Origin: Streptomyces sp. R28
GTDB taxonomy: Bacteria > Actinomycetota > Actinomycetes > Streptomycetales > Streptomycetaceae
Reading direction: 5' to 3'
Assembly (NCBI RefSeq): GCF_041052385.1
Contig: NZ_CP163439.1
Span: 10,529,001-10,593,000, forward strand
DNA: 64,000 bases
A program made the translations under genes and the position numbers. Shown here in pieces: positions 33,649-43,064 of the stretch (position 1 is its first letter; the number at the start of each line of letters is the position of its first letter). Under the pieces are notes generated by a model. It searched no databases. It was given only the letters and a program-made list of their open reading frames with translations, and had not been told where the DNA came from.

Positions 33649-34639
33649 AACCGTGCAGCTCGCGGTAGGCGACGACCGCCCCGGAATGCAGAGGGACGAC
33701 GCCGGTGGAGATCAGGCTGCGGACGTCGAGGAACTGGGTGCCGAGGGCCGTGGTGGGGACGAGCCGGGTGGCGTTGCGCACCAGGACGTGGGTGAGGGCG
33801 GCGGCGATGGGCGCGGGCAGATCGGGACGGCACAGGAGCAGGTTGGCCACGCCGATGGTGCTCACCTCGGGAGTTTTGCGATACGCCCCGGCCGGCACCG
33901 TCACCGCCTCGAGACCCGATCCGGCGCGTTCCGTACCGGCGCGCAGGCGGGGCAGAAGGCCGGCCAGCGGCAGGAGCCGGATGCCGGGCCTGACGTCGAG
34001 GCCGGACAGCACCGGCAGCGGTACGCCGCCCGCGACCAGCAGGGCGTCGATGGCGCCGTCCACCATCGCGCGCGCCGCCTGCGGCATCAGCAGGTGGCGG
34101 ACACGGACGTCCCTCCCCGGGGTCAGGCCGGCCGCGCGCAGCAGACGGTCGCCGAGCACGGCACCACCGGACGCGGGCGCGCCGAGCGAGATGGTGCGCC
34201 CCGCCAGGTCGGCGACGGTGCGGATACGGGCGTCGGCGCGCACGGCCAGCTGCACGTAGTTCTCGTAGACCCGGCCGATCGCACGCAGCGGGACACGGCG
34301 GCCGAACGGTGCCGATCCGCCGTACGCGGCCCACGCGATGTCGGCCAGGGCCAGCGCCACCTCGGCCCGCCCCGCCTGCAGCAGCCGTACGTTGGCCACG
34401 CTGGCCTCGCTGTGGATCACCTCGCAGGAGATCCGGGGGTACGCCACCGTCACCTGCTCGGCGAGCAGCCGGCCGAAGGCCGCGTAGAAGCCGTCGGCCT
34501 CGCCGGTCGCGATCCGCAGCCTCCCCGCCGGGCCACGGTCCGCGTGCCGGGCGTCGGCCGTCCCGGCGGCCGCGAGCAGCCCTGAGCACGCCGTGGCTAG
34601 GGCTGCGCGCACCGCGGTGCGGCGGGCGGGGCCGGTCAT
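33647..34639 (-). CDS. TAXI-family TRAP transporter solute-binding protein, 330 aa
   Basis: Hydrophobic N-terminus (ALATACSGLLAAAG) suggests export, possibly as a lipoprotein though the lipobox is imperfect. Body matches TAXI binding proteins: LRIATGEADGFYAAFGRLLA, VIHSEASVANVRLLQAGRAE, GRTISLGAPASGG. The ATG overlaps the histidine-kinase stop (ATGA). No TRAP membrane components nearby, so it may act as a sensor for the coupled kinase instead of in transport; that is inference. Confidence 0.87.
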   Translation of the reverse strand: MTGPARRTAVRAALATACSGLLAAAGTADARHADRGPAGRLRIATGEADGFYAAFGRLLAEQVTVAYPRISCEVIHSEASVANVRLLQAGRAEVALALADIAWAAYGGSAPFGRRVPLRAIGRVYENYVQLAVRADARIRTVADLAGRTISLGAPASGGAVLGDRLLRAAGLTPGRDVRVRHLLMPQAARAMVDGAIDALLVAGGVPLPVLSGLDVRPGIRLLPLAGLLPRLRAGTERAGSGLEAVTVPAGAYRKTPEVSTIGVANLLLCRPDLPAPIAAALTHVLVRNATRLVPTTALGTQFLDVRSLISTGVVPLHSGAVVAYRELHG

Positions 34640-36054
34640 GCCGTACGCCCCTTCGCGCCGGACGCCCCGTGCTCGGCACGGGGGAGCCGCACCCTCACCC
34701 GCAGGCCGTGCGGCTCGGCCGCCGCGAACTCGATGCGTCCGCCCCGGCCGGCCGCCAGCTGCTCGGCGATCGCCAGCCCGAGGCCGCTGCCGCGTACCTC
34801 GCGGTGCCGCTCCGAGCGCCAGAAGCGGGTGCCGGCGTGGGGGAGTTCGCCGCTGGCGAGACCCGGGCCGTCGTCCCGTACCTCGAACACCGCGTCCGGT
34901 CCGTCGGTGAAACAGCGCGTCTCGACGCGGGCGCCGCTCCCGGCGTACTTGATCGCGTTGTCGAGCAGGATGTCGGCCACCTGGGCCAGTTCGCCCTCCG
35001 TGCAGGCCATGAGGACGGACGGGCCCCGGGAGAACTCAAGGCGGACTCCGTCCTGTTCGGCCACCAGGTGCCACAGCTGTGCCTGCGCGGCGATGACCGC
35101 CGTCGCGTCGCAGCACGCTTGTGGCCCGTCCGTCACGGCCAGTTCGCCGGCGCGGTGTTCGGCGTGGGCGAGCGCGAGCAGGTCGTCGAGGAGGTGCTCC
35201 ATGCGTTCGAGTTCGGCGGTCACGCCCGTGTACGTGCGGGTGGCGGAGTCGGGCAGGCGGGGCTCGAGGGAGTCGATGCGCAGGCGCAGTGCGGCGAGCG
35301 GGTTGCGCAGCTGGTGCGAGGTGTCGGCGACCAGACGGCGCTGCTGTTCCAGCGCGGTGGTCACCGCGTCGGCCATACGGTTGAAGCCAGTGGCCAGCTG
35401 GCGCAGTTCGGGCGGGCCGCCGGCCCGGGCGTGCTCGGCCGGCAGCCCGGCCGCGAGCGTGCCGACCGCGCGGTCGAGGCGATGCAGGGGGCGTACGACC
35501 CACCGCGTGGCGGCGCGGGCTAGCAGCACGCACGCCACCGCGAACAGGCCCGCGCCGGCCAGGACCAGCGCCCAGCGCAGGGCGATGTCGTCGGCGGCGG
35601 CCCGCACCGAGGCCCGCAGCACCACGGCACCGGACACCCGGGTGCCGGTGCCGACGGGGCGGGCGAGCAGTTTGTCGCCGCGCGACCAGGGGCGCAGCGT
35701 GCCCCCGGGCGAGACGGGCTGGTTGCGCAGCGCCGCGTCGACGAGGCGGGCGACGGCCGGGTCCGCGGCGTGCATGCCGCCGGTCTGCGCCACGGGGGCG
35801 CGGCGGGCGTCGACGACCACGACCGACTCGCCGTACAGCTCGGTGTACCGGGTGACCTCGGCGGTCAGCGCGCCGGGGTCGCCGCTCTCGGCGGCCTGCT
35901 CGGCCAGCCCAGCGAAGCGGTCGAGGTCGGCGGTGCGGGCCGCGACGAGCTGCTCGGTGCGCTGGGTGGCGGTGACGCCCAGCAGCGGCACGGCGAACCC
36001 GGCCACCGCGAGCACAGCGAAGGCCAGGACGACGGTCAACACCCGGGTACGCAT
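34636..36054 (-). CDS. two-component sensor histidine kinase, 472 aa
   Basis: N-terminal membrane segment, an extracytoplasmic sensor of about 130 residues, a second membrane segment (LVLAGAGLFAVACVLLARAA), HAMP, then HisKA with H-box VADTSHQLRNPLAALRLR and an HATPase (DNAIKYAG; DDGPGL; GSGLGLAIAEQL). Follows the response regulator gene on the same strand by 18 bases and overlaps the TAXI protein start, so the three form one operon. Confidence 0.92.
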   Translation of the reverse strand: MRTRVLTVVLAFAVLAVAGFAVPLLGVTATQRTEQLVAARTADLDRFAGLAEQAAESGDPGALTAEVTRYTELYGESVVVVDARRAPVAQTGGMHAADPAVARLVDAALRNQPVSPGGTLRPWSRGDKLLARPVGTGTRVSGAVVLRASVRAAADDIALRWALVLAGAGLFAVACVLLARAATRWVVRPLHRLDRAVGTLAAGLPAEHARAGGPPELRQLATGFNRMADAVTTALEQQRRLVADTSHQLRNPLAALRLRIDSLEPRLPDSATRTYTGVTAELERMEHLLDDLLALAHAEHRAGELAVTDGPQACCDATAVIAAQAQLWHLVAEQDGVRLEFSRGPSVLMACTEGELAQVADILLDNAIKYAGSGARVETRCFTDGPDAVFEVRDDGPGLASGELPHAGTRFWRSERHREVRGSGLGLAIAEQLAAGRGGRIEFAAAEPHGLRVRVRLPRAEHGASGAKGRTA

Positions 36055-36072
36055 ACGAGGGCCCTTGCCGGC

Positions 36073-36731
36073 TCAGCCGCCGAACCGGTAGCCGAAGCCG
36101 CGGATCGTGGTCAGTACCTCGGGGCGGCCGATCTTGGCCCGCAGCTGGGTGAGATGGACGTCGAGCGAACGGGACACGGCCAGGTAGGCGTCGCCCCACA
36201 CCTCGTCCATCAGCTGCTGGCGGCTGACCGCCGTGCCCGCCCTGGTCGCCAGCGCGGCGAGGACCGCGAACTCCTTGGTGGTCAGCCGCACCTCGGCCCC
36301 GCCGACCGTCACCCGGCGCGCGTCGAGGTCGACCTCGACGTCCTCGGCGCGGACCGTTCGCGGCGCAGGAGCGGCGGCGTCGCGGCGCGGCGGGTGACGG
36401 CCTCGATTCGGGCCAGCAGCTCGGCCAGCCGTACCGGCTTGACCAGGTAGTCGTCGGCGCCCAGCCGCAGGCCGCGCACCACCGACCGTTCGTCGCCCCG
36501 CGCGGTGAGGACCACCACCGGCAGACCGCTCACCGCGCGCAGCTTGCGCAGCACTTCGAGGCCGTCCAGGTCGGGCAGGCCGAGGTCGAGCAGCAGCAGG
36601 TCGGCCTGCCGGTGACGGACCAGGACCTCCTCGCCGCGCCGCACCCGGGTGGGCAGATGACCGTGCTCGTACAGGGCCTCGGTGAGGGCGTCGGCCACCC
36701 CGTCGTCGTCCTCGGCCAGCAGCACGCGCAC
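36073..36731 (-). pseudogene. OmpR-type response regulator with single-base frameshift
   Basis: Frame 1 from ATG 36731 encodes the whole receiver (MRVLLAEDDDGVADALTE; phospho-acceptor Asp in LLLLDLGLPDLDG; switch Lys in DYLVKP) and then runs out of frame. Frame 2 to 36073 encodes the OmpR winged helix (VRLTTKEFAVLAALATRAG, SRSLDVHLTQLRAKIG, RGFGYRFGG). A missing base near 36346-36351 (GCGCC for GCGGCC) separates them. Expected partner of the adjacent kinase. Either non-functional here or a sequence error. Confidence 0.88.
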
Positions 36732-36747
36732 GGTCGCCTCCCTTCCG

Positions 36748-38094
36748 TCAGTGGTCGCGGGTCTCGCTCTCCAGCGGCGATCCGTCGGACGTCTCGCGCA
36801 TCCGAATGTAGACGAGCAGCGAAATCAGGACGCAGGCGGTGACGTAGTAGAAGTACCAGCTCTCGTGCCCGGCGTTCTTGAACCACAGGGCCACGTACTC
36901 GGCCGTCCCGCCGAACACGGCCACGGTCAGCGCGTACGGCAGGCCGACGCCCAGCGCCCGGATCGAGGTCGGGAACAGCTCGGCCTTCACCACCGCGCTG
37001 ATCGAGGTGTACAGGGAACTGACCGCCAGCGGCCCGACCATGAGCAGGAACGCGTACACGGGATCGCTGGTGTGCGACAGCAGCGTGAGCGAGGGCACCA
37101 CGACCACGGCGCCCAGCACTCCGAACGCGATCAGCATCGGACGGCGCCCCACCCGGTCCGACAGCAGCCCCATGACCGGCTGGAGCAGCACGAACACCAG
37201 CAGCGCGAAGAAGTTGATCCAGGCCGCCGTGGGCTTGGCGATACCGCTGGTGTTGACCATGAACTTCTGCAGATACGTGGTGTACGTGTAGAAGAACAGC
37301 GTGCCGCCCATGGTCAGCCCGACCACGACCAGGCACTGCCGGGGGTAGGACAGCAGCATCCGCAGACTGCCCCGCGCCGGCCCACCGCTGTTGCCTTCCT
37401 CGCTCTCGGCCGCGACCCGCTCGAAGCTCTCCGACTCGTCCATGCCACGCCGCAGCCACAGCACCACGATCGCCCCCGCGGCACCGACGATGAACGCGAC
37501 CCGCCAGCCCCACGCCTCCATCTGCGCACCGCTGAGCACCTGCTGCAGGACGATCTGCAGACCGAGCGCCGTCAACTGGCCGGCGATGAGCGTGACGTAC
37601 TGGAAGCTGGAGTAGTAGCCGCGCCGGCCCGGCGACGCCACCTCCGACATGTAGGTGGCCGACGTCGAGTACTCACCGCCGACCGACAGGCCCTGCAGCA
37701 GCCGCGCCGCCACCAGCAGCACCGGCGCGGCGACCCCGATCGAGCCGTACGACGGGGTCAGCGCCACGATCAGCGAGCCGGCCGCCATGAGCGTCACCGA
37801 CAGCGTCAGCGCCGCGCGCCGCCCACGCCGGTCGGCATAGCGGCCAAGGACCCAGCCGCCGATCGGGCGCATCAGGAACCCGACCGCGAACACCGCGGCC
37901 GTGTTCAGCAGTTGGGCGGTCTGGTCGCCGGACGGAAAGAACGCGGCGGCGAAGTACACGCTGAACGCGGTGTACGCGTACCAGTCGTACCACTCGATGA
38001 GGTTGCCGATCGATCCGCGCACGATGTTGCTGACGACCCTGCGCTCTGCGCGGCGCGACTTCTGCGCGCTCACGGGCGTGGTCTGTGTGGCCAT
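36748..38094 (-). CDS. MFS transporter, metabolite:H+ symporter (MHS) type, 448 aa
   Basis: ATG at 38094 has GGGAG upstream; the 21-residue upstream extension looks like leader DNA. Twelve hydrophobic segments; MHS signatures include GNLIEWYDWYAYTAFSVYFA at the N-terminus, FLMRPIGGWVLGRYADRRGR, and GLSVGGEYSTSATYMSE. Substrates in this family are organic acids such as ketoglutarate, shikimate or benzoates. Same strand and 16 bases from the two-component operon, so the signal system may control uptake. Confidence 0.92.
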   Translation of the reverse strand: MATQTTPVSAQKSRRAERRVVSNIVRGSIGNLIEWYDWYAYTAFSVYFAAAFFPSGDQTAQLLNTAAVFAVGFLMRPIGGWVLGRYADRRGRRAALTLSVTLMAAGSLIVALTPSYGSIGVAAPVLLVAARLLQGLSVGGEYSTSATYMSEVASPGRRGYYSSFQYVTLIAGQLTALGLQIVLQQVLSGAQMEAWGWRVAFIVGAAGAIVVLWLRRGMDESESFERVAAESEEGNSGGPARGSLRMLLSYPRQCLVVVGLTMGGTLFFYTYTTYLQKFMVNTSGIAKPTAAWINFFALLVFVLLQPVMGLLSDRVGRRPMLIAFGVLGAVVVVPSLTLLSHTSDPVYAFLLMVGPLAVSSLYTSISAVVKAELFPTSIRALGVGLPYALTVAVFGGTAEYVALWFKNAGHESWYFYYVTACVLISLLVYIRMRETSDGSPLESETRDH

Positions 38095-38259
38095 CGAAAA
38101 CTCCCTTGTCTGCGGCCCGGGAGCACACAGAGTCGAGGGCACGACGCGGCCGTTCAACAGCGCGAACGAAGTCCTAACAGTCCCTTAGGGCTGAGGCGGA
38201 GGCGGAGCACGACATCCCCGGCCAGGGGCTCGTTCACGCACCGTGCGATCATCGGCCCC

Positions 38260-39351
38260 GTGAACTCCCAGTCCAGCCCTCCCTCGGGTATATCCCCCAC
38301 GGACTCCGACGCCGATGCCTCCGTCGACTCCGCTGCCAAGACCCCTGGTTTCGTCGCCGAGTTGAGGGACGCCGTAACGCTCCGTGCCTTCGGGCTCGTG
38401 CTCGGTGGCCTGCTCGTCCAGCTCGCCTTCGTCGTCTCGTACGTCGGGGCCTTCCACTCGCCCACGCCGCACCGGATCCCGGTCGCGGTGGCCGCTCCGC
38501 AGCAGGCGTCCGCGAAGATCGTCGCCCAGCTCAACGCCCTCGACGGCAACCCGGTCGAGGCCACGGCGGCCCCCAGCACCGCCGACGCCCGCCAAAGGGT
38601 CCTCACGCGGAAGGCCGACGCCGCCTTCCTCTTCGACGCGACCGGCACCAAGGACACCCTCCTGGTCGCCTCCGCCGGCGGGCCGTCGGTGTCGCAGACC
38701 GCCACGCAGATCGCCCAGAAGATCGAGGCGGCGCAAAAGCGCCAGATCACCGTCACCGACATCAGGTCCCCGAACTCCGGTGACGGGCGCGGCATGACGT
38801 CCTTCTACCTCGTGCTCGGCTGGGTGATCGGCGGCTACCTCACCGCGACGATCATGGGCATGGCCGCGGGATCCCGGCCCGCCAACCGCCACCGCACCCT
38901 CATCCGGCTCGCCGTCCTCGTGCCGTACGCGATCGTGTCGGGCATCGCCGGAGCGGTGATCGTGGGGCCGGTGTTCGACGCGCTCGGCGGCCACTTCTGG
39001 GCCCTGGCCGGCATCGGCACCCTCGTCGTCCTCGCCTCGGCGGCGACCGCGCTCGCCCTGCAGACCCTGCTGGGCCTGCTGGGCACCGGCGTGGTCGTCC
39101 TCCTCTTCGTGGTGCTGGGCAACCCCAGCTCCGGCGGGGTGTACCCGGCGCCGCTGCTCCCGTCGTTCTGGAGCGCGATCGGCCAGGCCCTGCCACCCGG
39201 GGCGGGCACCACCCTGGTCCGCAACACCGTGTACTTCTCCGGCAACGCCACCACGTCGGCACTGTGGGTGCTCGGCGCCTATGCGGCGGGCGGTGCGCTG
39301 CTCGCCTGGTCGGCTTCGTGGTGGCGCGAACGCGGACCCGCCGGCGCCTGA
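38260..39351 (+). CDS. membrane protein of YhgE/Pip or ABC-2 type, 363 aa
   Basis: GTG at 38260 begins a Ser/Asp-rich tail, then a first membrane segment (FGLVLGGLLVQLAFVVSYVG), an external alpha/beta region of about 150 residues, and five more membrane segments in the C-terminal half. This layout matches DUF3533/YhgE-like and ABC-2-like efflux proteins. No ATPase lies beside it. Function unknown. Divergent from the MFS gene. Confidence 0.82.
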   Translation: MNSQSSPPSGISPTDSDADASVDSAAKTPGFVAELRDAVTLRAFGLVLGGLLVQLAFVVSYVGAFHSPTPHRIPVAVAAPQQASAKIVAQLNALDGNPVEATAAPSTADARQRVLTRKADAAFLFDATGTKDTLLVASAGGPSVSQTATQIAQKIEAAQKRQITVTDIRSPNSGDGRGMTSFYLVLGWVIGGYLTATIMGMAAGSRPANRHRTLIRLAVLVPYAIVSGIAGAVIVGPVFDALGGHFWALAGIGTLVVLASAATALALQTLLGLLGTGVVVLLFVVLGNPSSGGVYPAPLLPSFWSAIGQALPPGAGTTLVRNTVYFSGNATTSALWVLGAYAAGGALLAWSASWWRERGPAGA

Positions 39352-39450
39352 CCCGCGGTGGACGGGGCCCGCGCGAGGGCGTCGCGAGGCCCCCGCTGTC
39401 GTGCATCAGGTGGGTGGCCGGCTTCGTCCCGGCCCCGTAGAGGATCCGCG

Positions 39451-40578
39451 TCAGGCTTCGATGCGTTCCGTGTACGCCTCGGTCGGAGGAGCCGGTGTGG
39501 GACTCGTCATGCCCACCGACCAGAACCCCGCGGTACCGGGAATCGACGTCACGTCGTTGAGATACGGCGCCGGCGCCGCGCCGGCCGGGCCCCGGACGAC
39601 GCTCCAGGTGCCGCCGTCCCGGCGCAGGTACGTACTGCGGCTCTGGTCCTGGTAGTTCCAGCCCGATATCCATGCGGCGCGGCCCTGTGCATCGGCCGCG
39701 ATTGCACTCAACGACCCGACGCTGAAGCCCGCTTCCACCCGCGTCCACGCCGTGCCGTCCCAGTGGCTCAGGGCGGGGTTGCCGGGGCGGCCGGGCGGCC
39801 CGCCGATGCCGGCCTCGGTGCCCACCGCCCAGACATCGTCCGGACCGGCCGCGTGCAGATCGGCGATACCCAGACGCAGGCCCGCGATCGGGGGCAGGAC
39901 CGTCCACGCTCCGTCCCAGCGGGCAACGAGTCCGGACCATCCGCCGCCGTTCGACTGGTCGCCGCTCACCCAGACCTCGCCCGGCGAGCGCAGGACGACC
40001 CGGTACAGACTCGCGCTCGCGACGGGCAGTGGGTCCAGCCATTGCCATCGTTGCCCATCCCGGTGCAGCAGCCGGGCGGCGCCGCCTCGGGTGCCGCAGA
40101 TCCACACCTGCCGGTCGTGGCCGACCGCCACCGCGTTCAACCGAACGTCCGGCTCGCCCTTGCCCGGGAACGCGGCTTCCCGCCAGGTGGTTCCGTCCCA
40201 ACCCAGCAGCGGGCTGCCGGTCCCGACAGGCTGGCCCACACTCCACGCCGCGCTGGAGCAGACACCGGCGACGTCGCTCAACCTGGTGTGGTTCAGGTGC
40301 GACAGATCGGTCTTCGTCCAGGCGCCGCCGTTCCACAGCATGGCCAGTGCCCGCCCCTGCGACGGCCCGGCGCGGCCCTCCTCACCGACCGCCCAGGCCA
40401 GCTCGGAGCCGGCTGCGGCGACACGGCGCAGCTGCGCGGCCGGAGTGCTGCCGGGCGCCGGCACGGCCTGCCAGCCTTGCGTACCGGGCGTCGGCTCATC
40501 GGCCCGGGCCGGAGCCGGGCCGAGCGCCATCCCCGAAAGTGTGCCGATCGCCCCTGCGACAAATCGCCTTCGTCTCAC
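39451..40578 (-). CDS. Tat-exported beta-propeller-like secreted protein, 375 aa
   Basis: GTG at 40578 follows GGAGGG; it gives a start VRRRRFVAGAIGTLSG with twin arginines and a hydrophobic stretch ending in ARAD. The mature part repeats a W-rich motif (ELAWAVGEE, AAWSVGQ, QVWICGTRG, EVWVSGDQS, DVWAVGTEA, AAWISGWNY, GFWSVGMTS) about every 45-50 residues, which suggests a seven-bladed propeller. No enzyme residues recognised; probably binding or structural. Confidence 0.82.
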   Translation of the reverse strand: MRRRRFVAGAIGTLSGMALGPAPARADEPTPGTQGWQAVPAPGSTPAAQLRRVAAAGSELAWAVGEEGRAGPSQGRALAMLWNGGAWTKTDLSHLNHTRLSDVAGVCSSAAWSVGQPVGTGSPLLGWDGTTWREAAFPGKGEPDVRLNAVAVGHDRQVWICGTRGGAARLLHRDGQRWQWLDPLPVASASLYRVVLRSPGEVWVSGDQSNGGGWSGLVARWDGAWTVLPPIAGLRLGIADLHAAGPDDVWAVGTEAGIGGPPGRPGNPALSHWDGTAWTRVEAGFSVGSLSAIAADAQGRAAWISGWNYQDQSRSTYLRRDGGTWSVVRGPAGAAPAPYLNDVTSIPGTAGFWSVGMTSPTPAPPTEAYTERIEA

Positions 40579-40670
40579 TGCTGGATCCCTCCAGGCGGAT
40601 AGGGCTGGACAGGTTGGGCCGGACAGAGGGACCACCGTGAACCAGCGAACCGCAGAGTGCTAGACACGCA

Positions 40671-40712
40671 CGTGACAAAGCCCGTACTGCACAAAGCCCG
40701 TACTGCGTCACG
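40671..40712. repeat. 16-bp tandem pair inside an inverted repeat
   Basis: ACAAAGCCCGTACTGC occurs twice in a row (40675-40690, 40691-40706) and is flanked by CGTGAC and GTCACG. A composite of direct and inverted repeats upstream of the secreted propeller gene. Confidence 0.8.
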
Positions 40713-40920
40713 GCTTCGAAGGTCCGGTGGTGGAAAGCTGGGCGGGGATGCGGGGGAGCGAGCCGTGGCGGCGGCTGCGGCGGGCGTACTGTTCGCTCGC
40801 GTCCCACAGGTCGCGGCGGTCCACCTCGGGCCAGGGGGTTTCGAGGAACAGCAACTCGGCGCAGGGCCGCATCGTGGATGCCGCTGCGCTGGTAGACCCG
40901 GGCGGGGTACAGAGCCGGAG
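40704..40920 (-). pseudogene. unidentified gene fragment with frameshift
   Basis: On the minus strand one frame reads AELLFLETPWPEVDRRDLWD then ASEQYARRSRRHGSLPRIPA with high GC3 and a stop near 40704; the adjoining upstream piece (ARVYQRSGIHDAA) is in another frame. It looks like the tail of a protein I cannot name. Confidence 0.3.
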
Positions 40921-40928
40921 ACCTCACC

Positions 40929-41321
40929 TCACGCCTCCTGTTCCGGGGGCGCGGGTGCCTGCTGGGGGATCCAGGCCAGGGCCAGGGCACTGCCGACGGC
41001 GGTGAGCAGGAAGCCCAGCAGCAGGCCGCCGAGGTTGGCGGCGACCAGGCTGACCAGGGACATGACGGCGGCCAGGACGCCGGAGAAGTAGCGCAGGGCG
41101 GGGTTGTGCCACGTCGTCACACCGGCGACGAAGAACAGCGCCCCGAGGGTCCACGAGGCGGCCCCCGCGGTGCCGGTGAACCGCAGGAAGCCCAGTCCGA
41201 CCCAGGAGACGCAGATCAGCTCCAGCCCGCCGAGGCCCAACAACAGCCCCGCCGCGAACGGGCGACTCCGCCGCCACCCTCGCAGGCCGCACCGTCGGCC
41301 AGGCCGAATCGCCGTACTCAT
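40929..41321 (-). CDS. DUF6114 membrane protein, 130 aa
   Basis: Four hydrophobic segments (PFAAGLLLGLGGLELICVSW, ASWTLGALFFVAGVTTWHN, YFSGVLAAVMSLVSLVAANL, LGGLLLGFLLTAVGSALAL) with the WHNP/RYFSGVLA pattern seen in DUF6114. Its ATG overlaps the stop of the DUF6230 gene (ATGA). This pair recurs together in Streptomyces; role unknown. Confidence 0.85.
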   Translation of the reverse strand: MSTAIRPGRRCGLRGWRRSRPFAAGLLLGLGGLELICVSWVGLGFLRFTGTAGAASWTLGALFFVAGVTTWHNPALRYFSGVLAAVMSLVSLVAANLGGLLLGFLLTAVGSALALAWIPQQAPAPPEQEA

Positions 41322-41902
41322 CGGACCGCTCCCGGCTCACAGCCGCCCGCACCGCGGCGCACATCGATGGAGACACCCCGGGACGTGATCGTCCCGGCAG
41401 TGAAGGCATGCGGCTGGGTGGTCACCGTGCTGCCGCTGACCTTCTGCGCGCCGACGGTGAACAGGCCCGTGGGCCGGTCCAGGGACACCTGCGGGGTGCT
41501 GAACCTCGCGCCGGAGAGCTTCACCGAGCGGGCCGTGGCCTTGCCTGCCTCCACCGTCAGGCCGGTGGCGGAGGCCCGCTCGATGCGTACGACGGCCGTC
41601 ACCGCTCCGACCACCGGCAGGTCGGCGGTGGAGGTGACGCAGGCATCCTCCACCGTGGCCTGCTCCACGCGCGTCGCCAGCGCCGGCAACAGTCCGCCAC
41701 GGCCCGAGGCGGCCGGGGACGCCGACACACCGGATGCGGACACCCGCGCGGCATGCACGGTGACCGGAACCTCCCCCGCGAACGCCACGGACACGGCCCC
41801 TGCCGCGCTCCCGGCCAACAGGACGGAGGCACCCACGAGCAGGAGAGCCAGCGCCAGAGCGAACCGGCTGCGGCTTGTCCGCCCTGCGCCGGTGCTGGTC
41901 AT
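41318..41902 (-). CDS. DUF6230 family cell-surface protein, 194 aa
   Basis: One N-terminal membrane anchor/signal (FALALALLLVGASVLLAGSAA) and a beta-rich exterior domain with ASVPAASGRGG-type low-complexity and two cysteines (DACVTS, GGCEPG). The frame is open far upstream; ATG at 41902 is chosen because family members are about 200 aa and begin just before the hydrophobic segment. Coupled to the DUF6114 gene. Confidence 0.8.
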   Translation of the reverse strand: MTSTGAGRTSRSRFALALALLLVGASVLLAGSAAGAVSVAFAGEVPVTVHAARVSASGVSASPAASGRGGLLPALATRVEQATVEDACVTSTADLPVVGAVTAVVRIERASATGLTVEAGKATARSVKLSGARFSTPQVSLDRPTGLFTVGAQKVSGSTVTTQPHAFTAGTITSRGVSIDVRRGAGGCEPGAVR

Positions 41903-42180
41903 CACGGGGAAGTCGTCATCGATCACGACCGACCCAACGACCGTCCCGGACCGAAGTACCGCCAAGCCCACGATCGGCTGATACGACTCCGCGGCCGGTT
42001 GTCGCGGCGGGATGGCCCGGGTGCCGTTCACCCACCGGCCTCGTTGGAGGCGCGCGCGTGCGTGTACGTAAGCGTGGTGCGAGGGGCGGCAGTTGTCCGT
42101 TGCCGTTGCCGAGGCCGTGGCGGGAGCAGATGAGGGTGCGGCCTCCATCCGGACCCCGCGGCGCGGTCATCACCGCACAC

Positions 42181-42744
42181 TCAGCTCGTGCGCGGGTGGC
42201 GGACCTCGCCCGTGCCCAGTGTGATCACGGCCCGGGGCCGCATGGGCTCCTCGCCGCGGCGGGAGAGCAGAACCAGTTCCTCGACCAAGGCCGACAGCGT
42301 GCCGAGCCGGACGGCGCACTCGGTCGCCAGGCGCTTCGGGTCCTGGGTGCGGCCGAGGGACAGATGCGGGGTGAAGCGCCCGCCGCGCCCTTGGCAGAGC
42401 GGGAACCGCAGCTGCAGCTCTCGGTGGAGACGGGCCCATGGCGCCGTGTCTGCCGCGGCCGGATCGAGCCAGACCGTCGCGTAGTGCCGGTGCCGGAAGT
42501 ACCGCACCCCGGCCAGGCGCGCCGTGAACGTCGTGCTCTGCGCCGCGACGGCGGAGAGCAGCGGCACGGCCCGGGCGAACTCATCCTCCGGCACGAAGCC
42601 GAACAGGAGATTCACATGCGGCGGGCAGCGCCGTACCTGCGGATCGTGCTCCCAGCGGATGTCCTGAATGGCCGGCCAGAGGTCCCGTGGCGGCAGCCAG
42701 GCCACCGCCGTCCGCGCCGTCGGCGCCACGTTGAGCGCACCCAT
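42181..42744 (-). CDS. 2'-5' RNA ligase / LigT-like phosphoesterase, 187 aa
   Basis: Two phosphoesterase motifs: HVNLLF near the N-terminus and HLSLG near the C-terminus (2H superfamily H-x-[ST/N] pattern; the first is HVN, slightly atypical). Start at ATG 42744 with GGGGGCGAG upstream. May act on cyclic phosphates of RNA or NAD-derived nucleotides. Confidence 0.82.
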   Translation of the reverse strand: MGALNVAPTARTAVAWLPPRDLWPAIQDIRWEHDPQVRRCPPHVNLLFGFVPEDEFARAVPLLSAVAAQSTTFTARLAGVRYFRHRHYATVWLDPAAADTAPWARLHRELQLRFPLCQGRGGRFTPHLSLGRTQDPKRLATECAVRLGTLSALVEELVLLSRRGEEPMRPRAVITLGTGEVRHPRTS

Positions 42745-43064
42745 CGGCTCGCCCCCGCCGAAAGCAGGATTCCCGTCCACCTGGCCATGGTCCCAAACGG
42801 GGCCCCAAGGCGCGCAGGGACTCGCTCGCCGCCCGCACATACCGGGGCGTACGTAATTCGCCCCTGAGCCGACTCAACGCAGCGTGTCAGCAATGAAATT
42901 GACGGATCATCAGTTCAGAAATCAAGTACAACTTTGCCAGTTCTTGGTGTAGCTCGGCCGTCGATTACGTGAGCCTCGTGGGCACCAGGCGGTGACGGCA
43001 AGCCCCACCAGAACAGGGGCACCGTGATCACCGTCCCCCCCACGTACGGTAAGAGGCAACAACG

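Noticed and set aside
33105..34679. 524-codon minus-strand frame covering the TAXI gene
   Set aside because: Out of frame with the clear TAXI protein; only its 33361-33648 part shows homology and is given as a relic.
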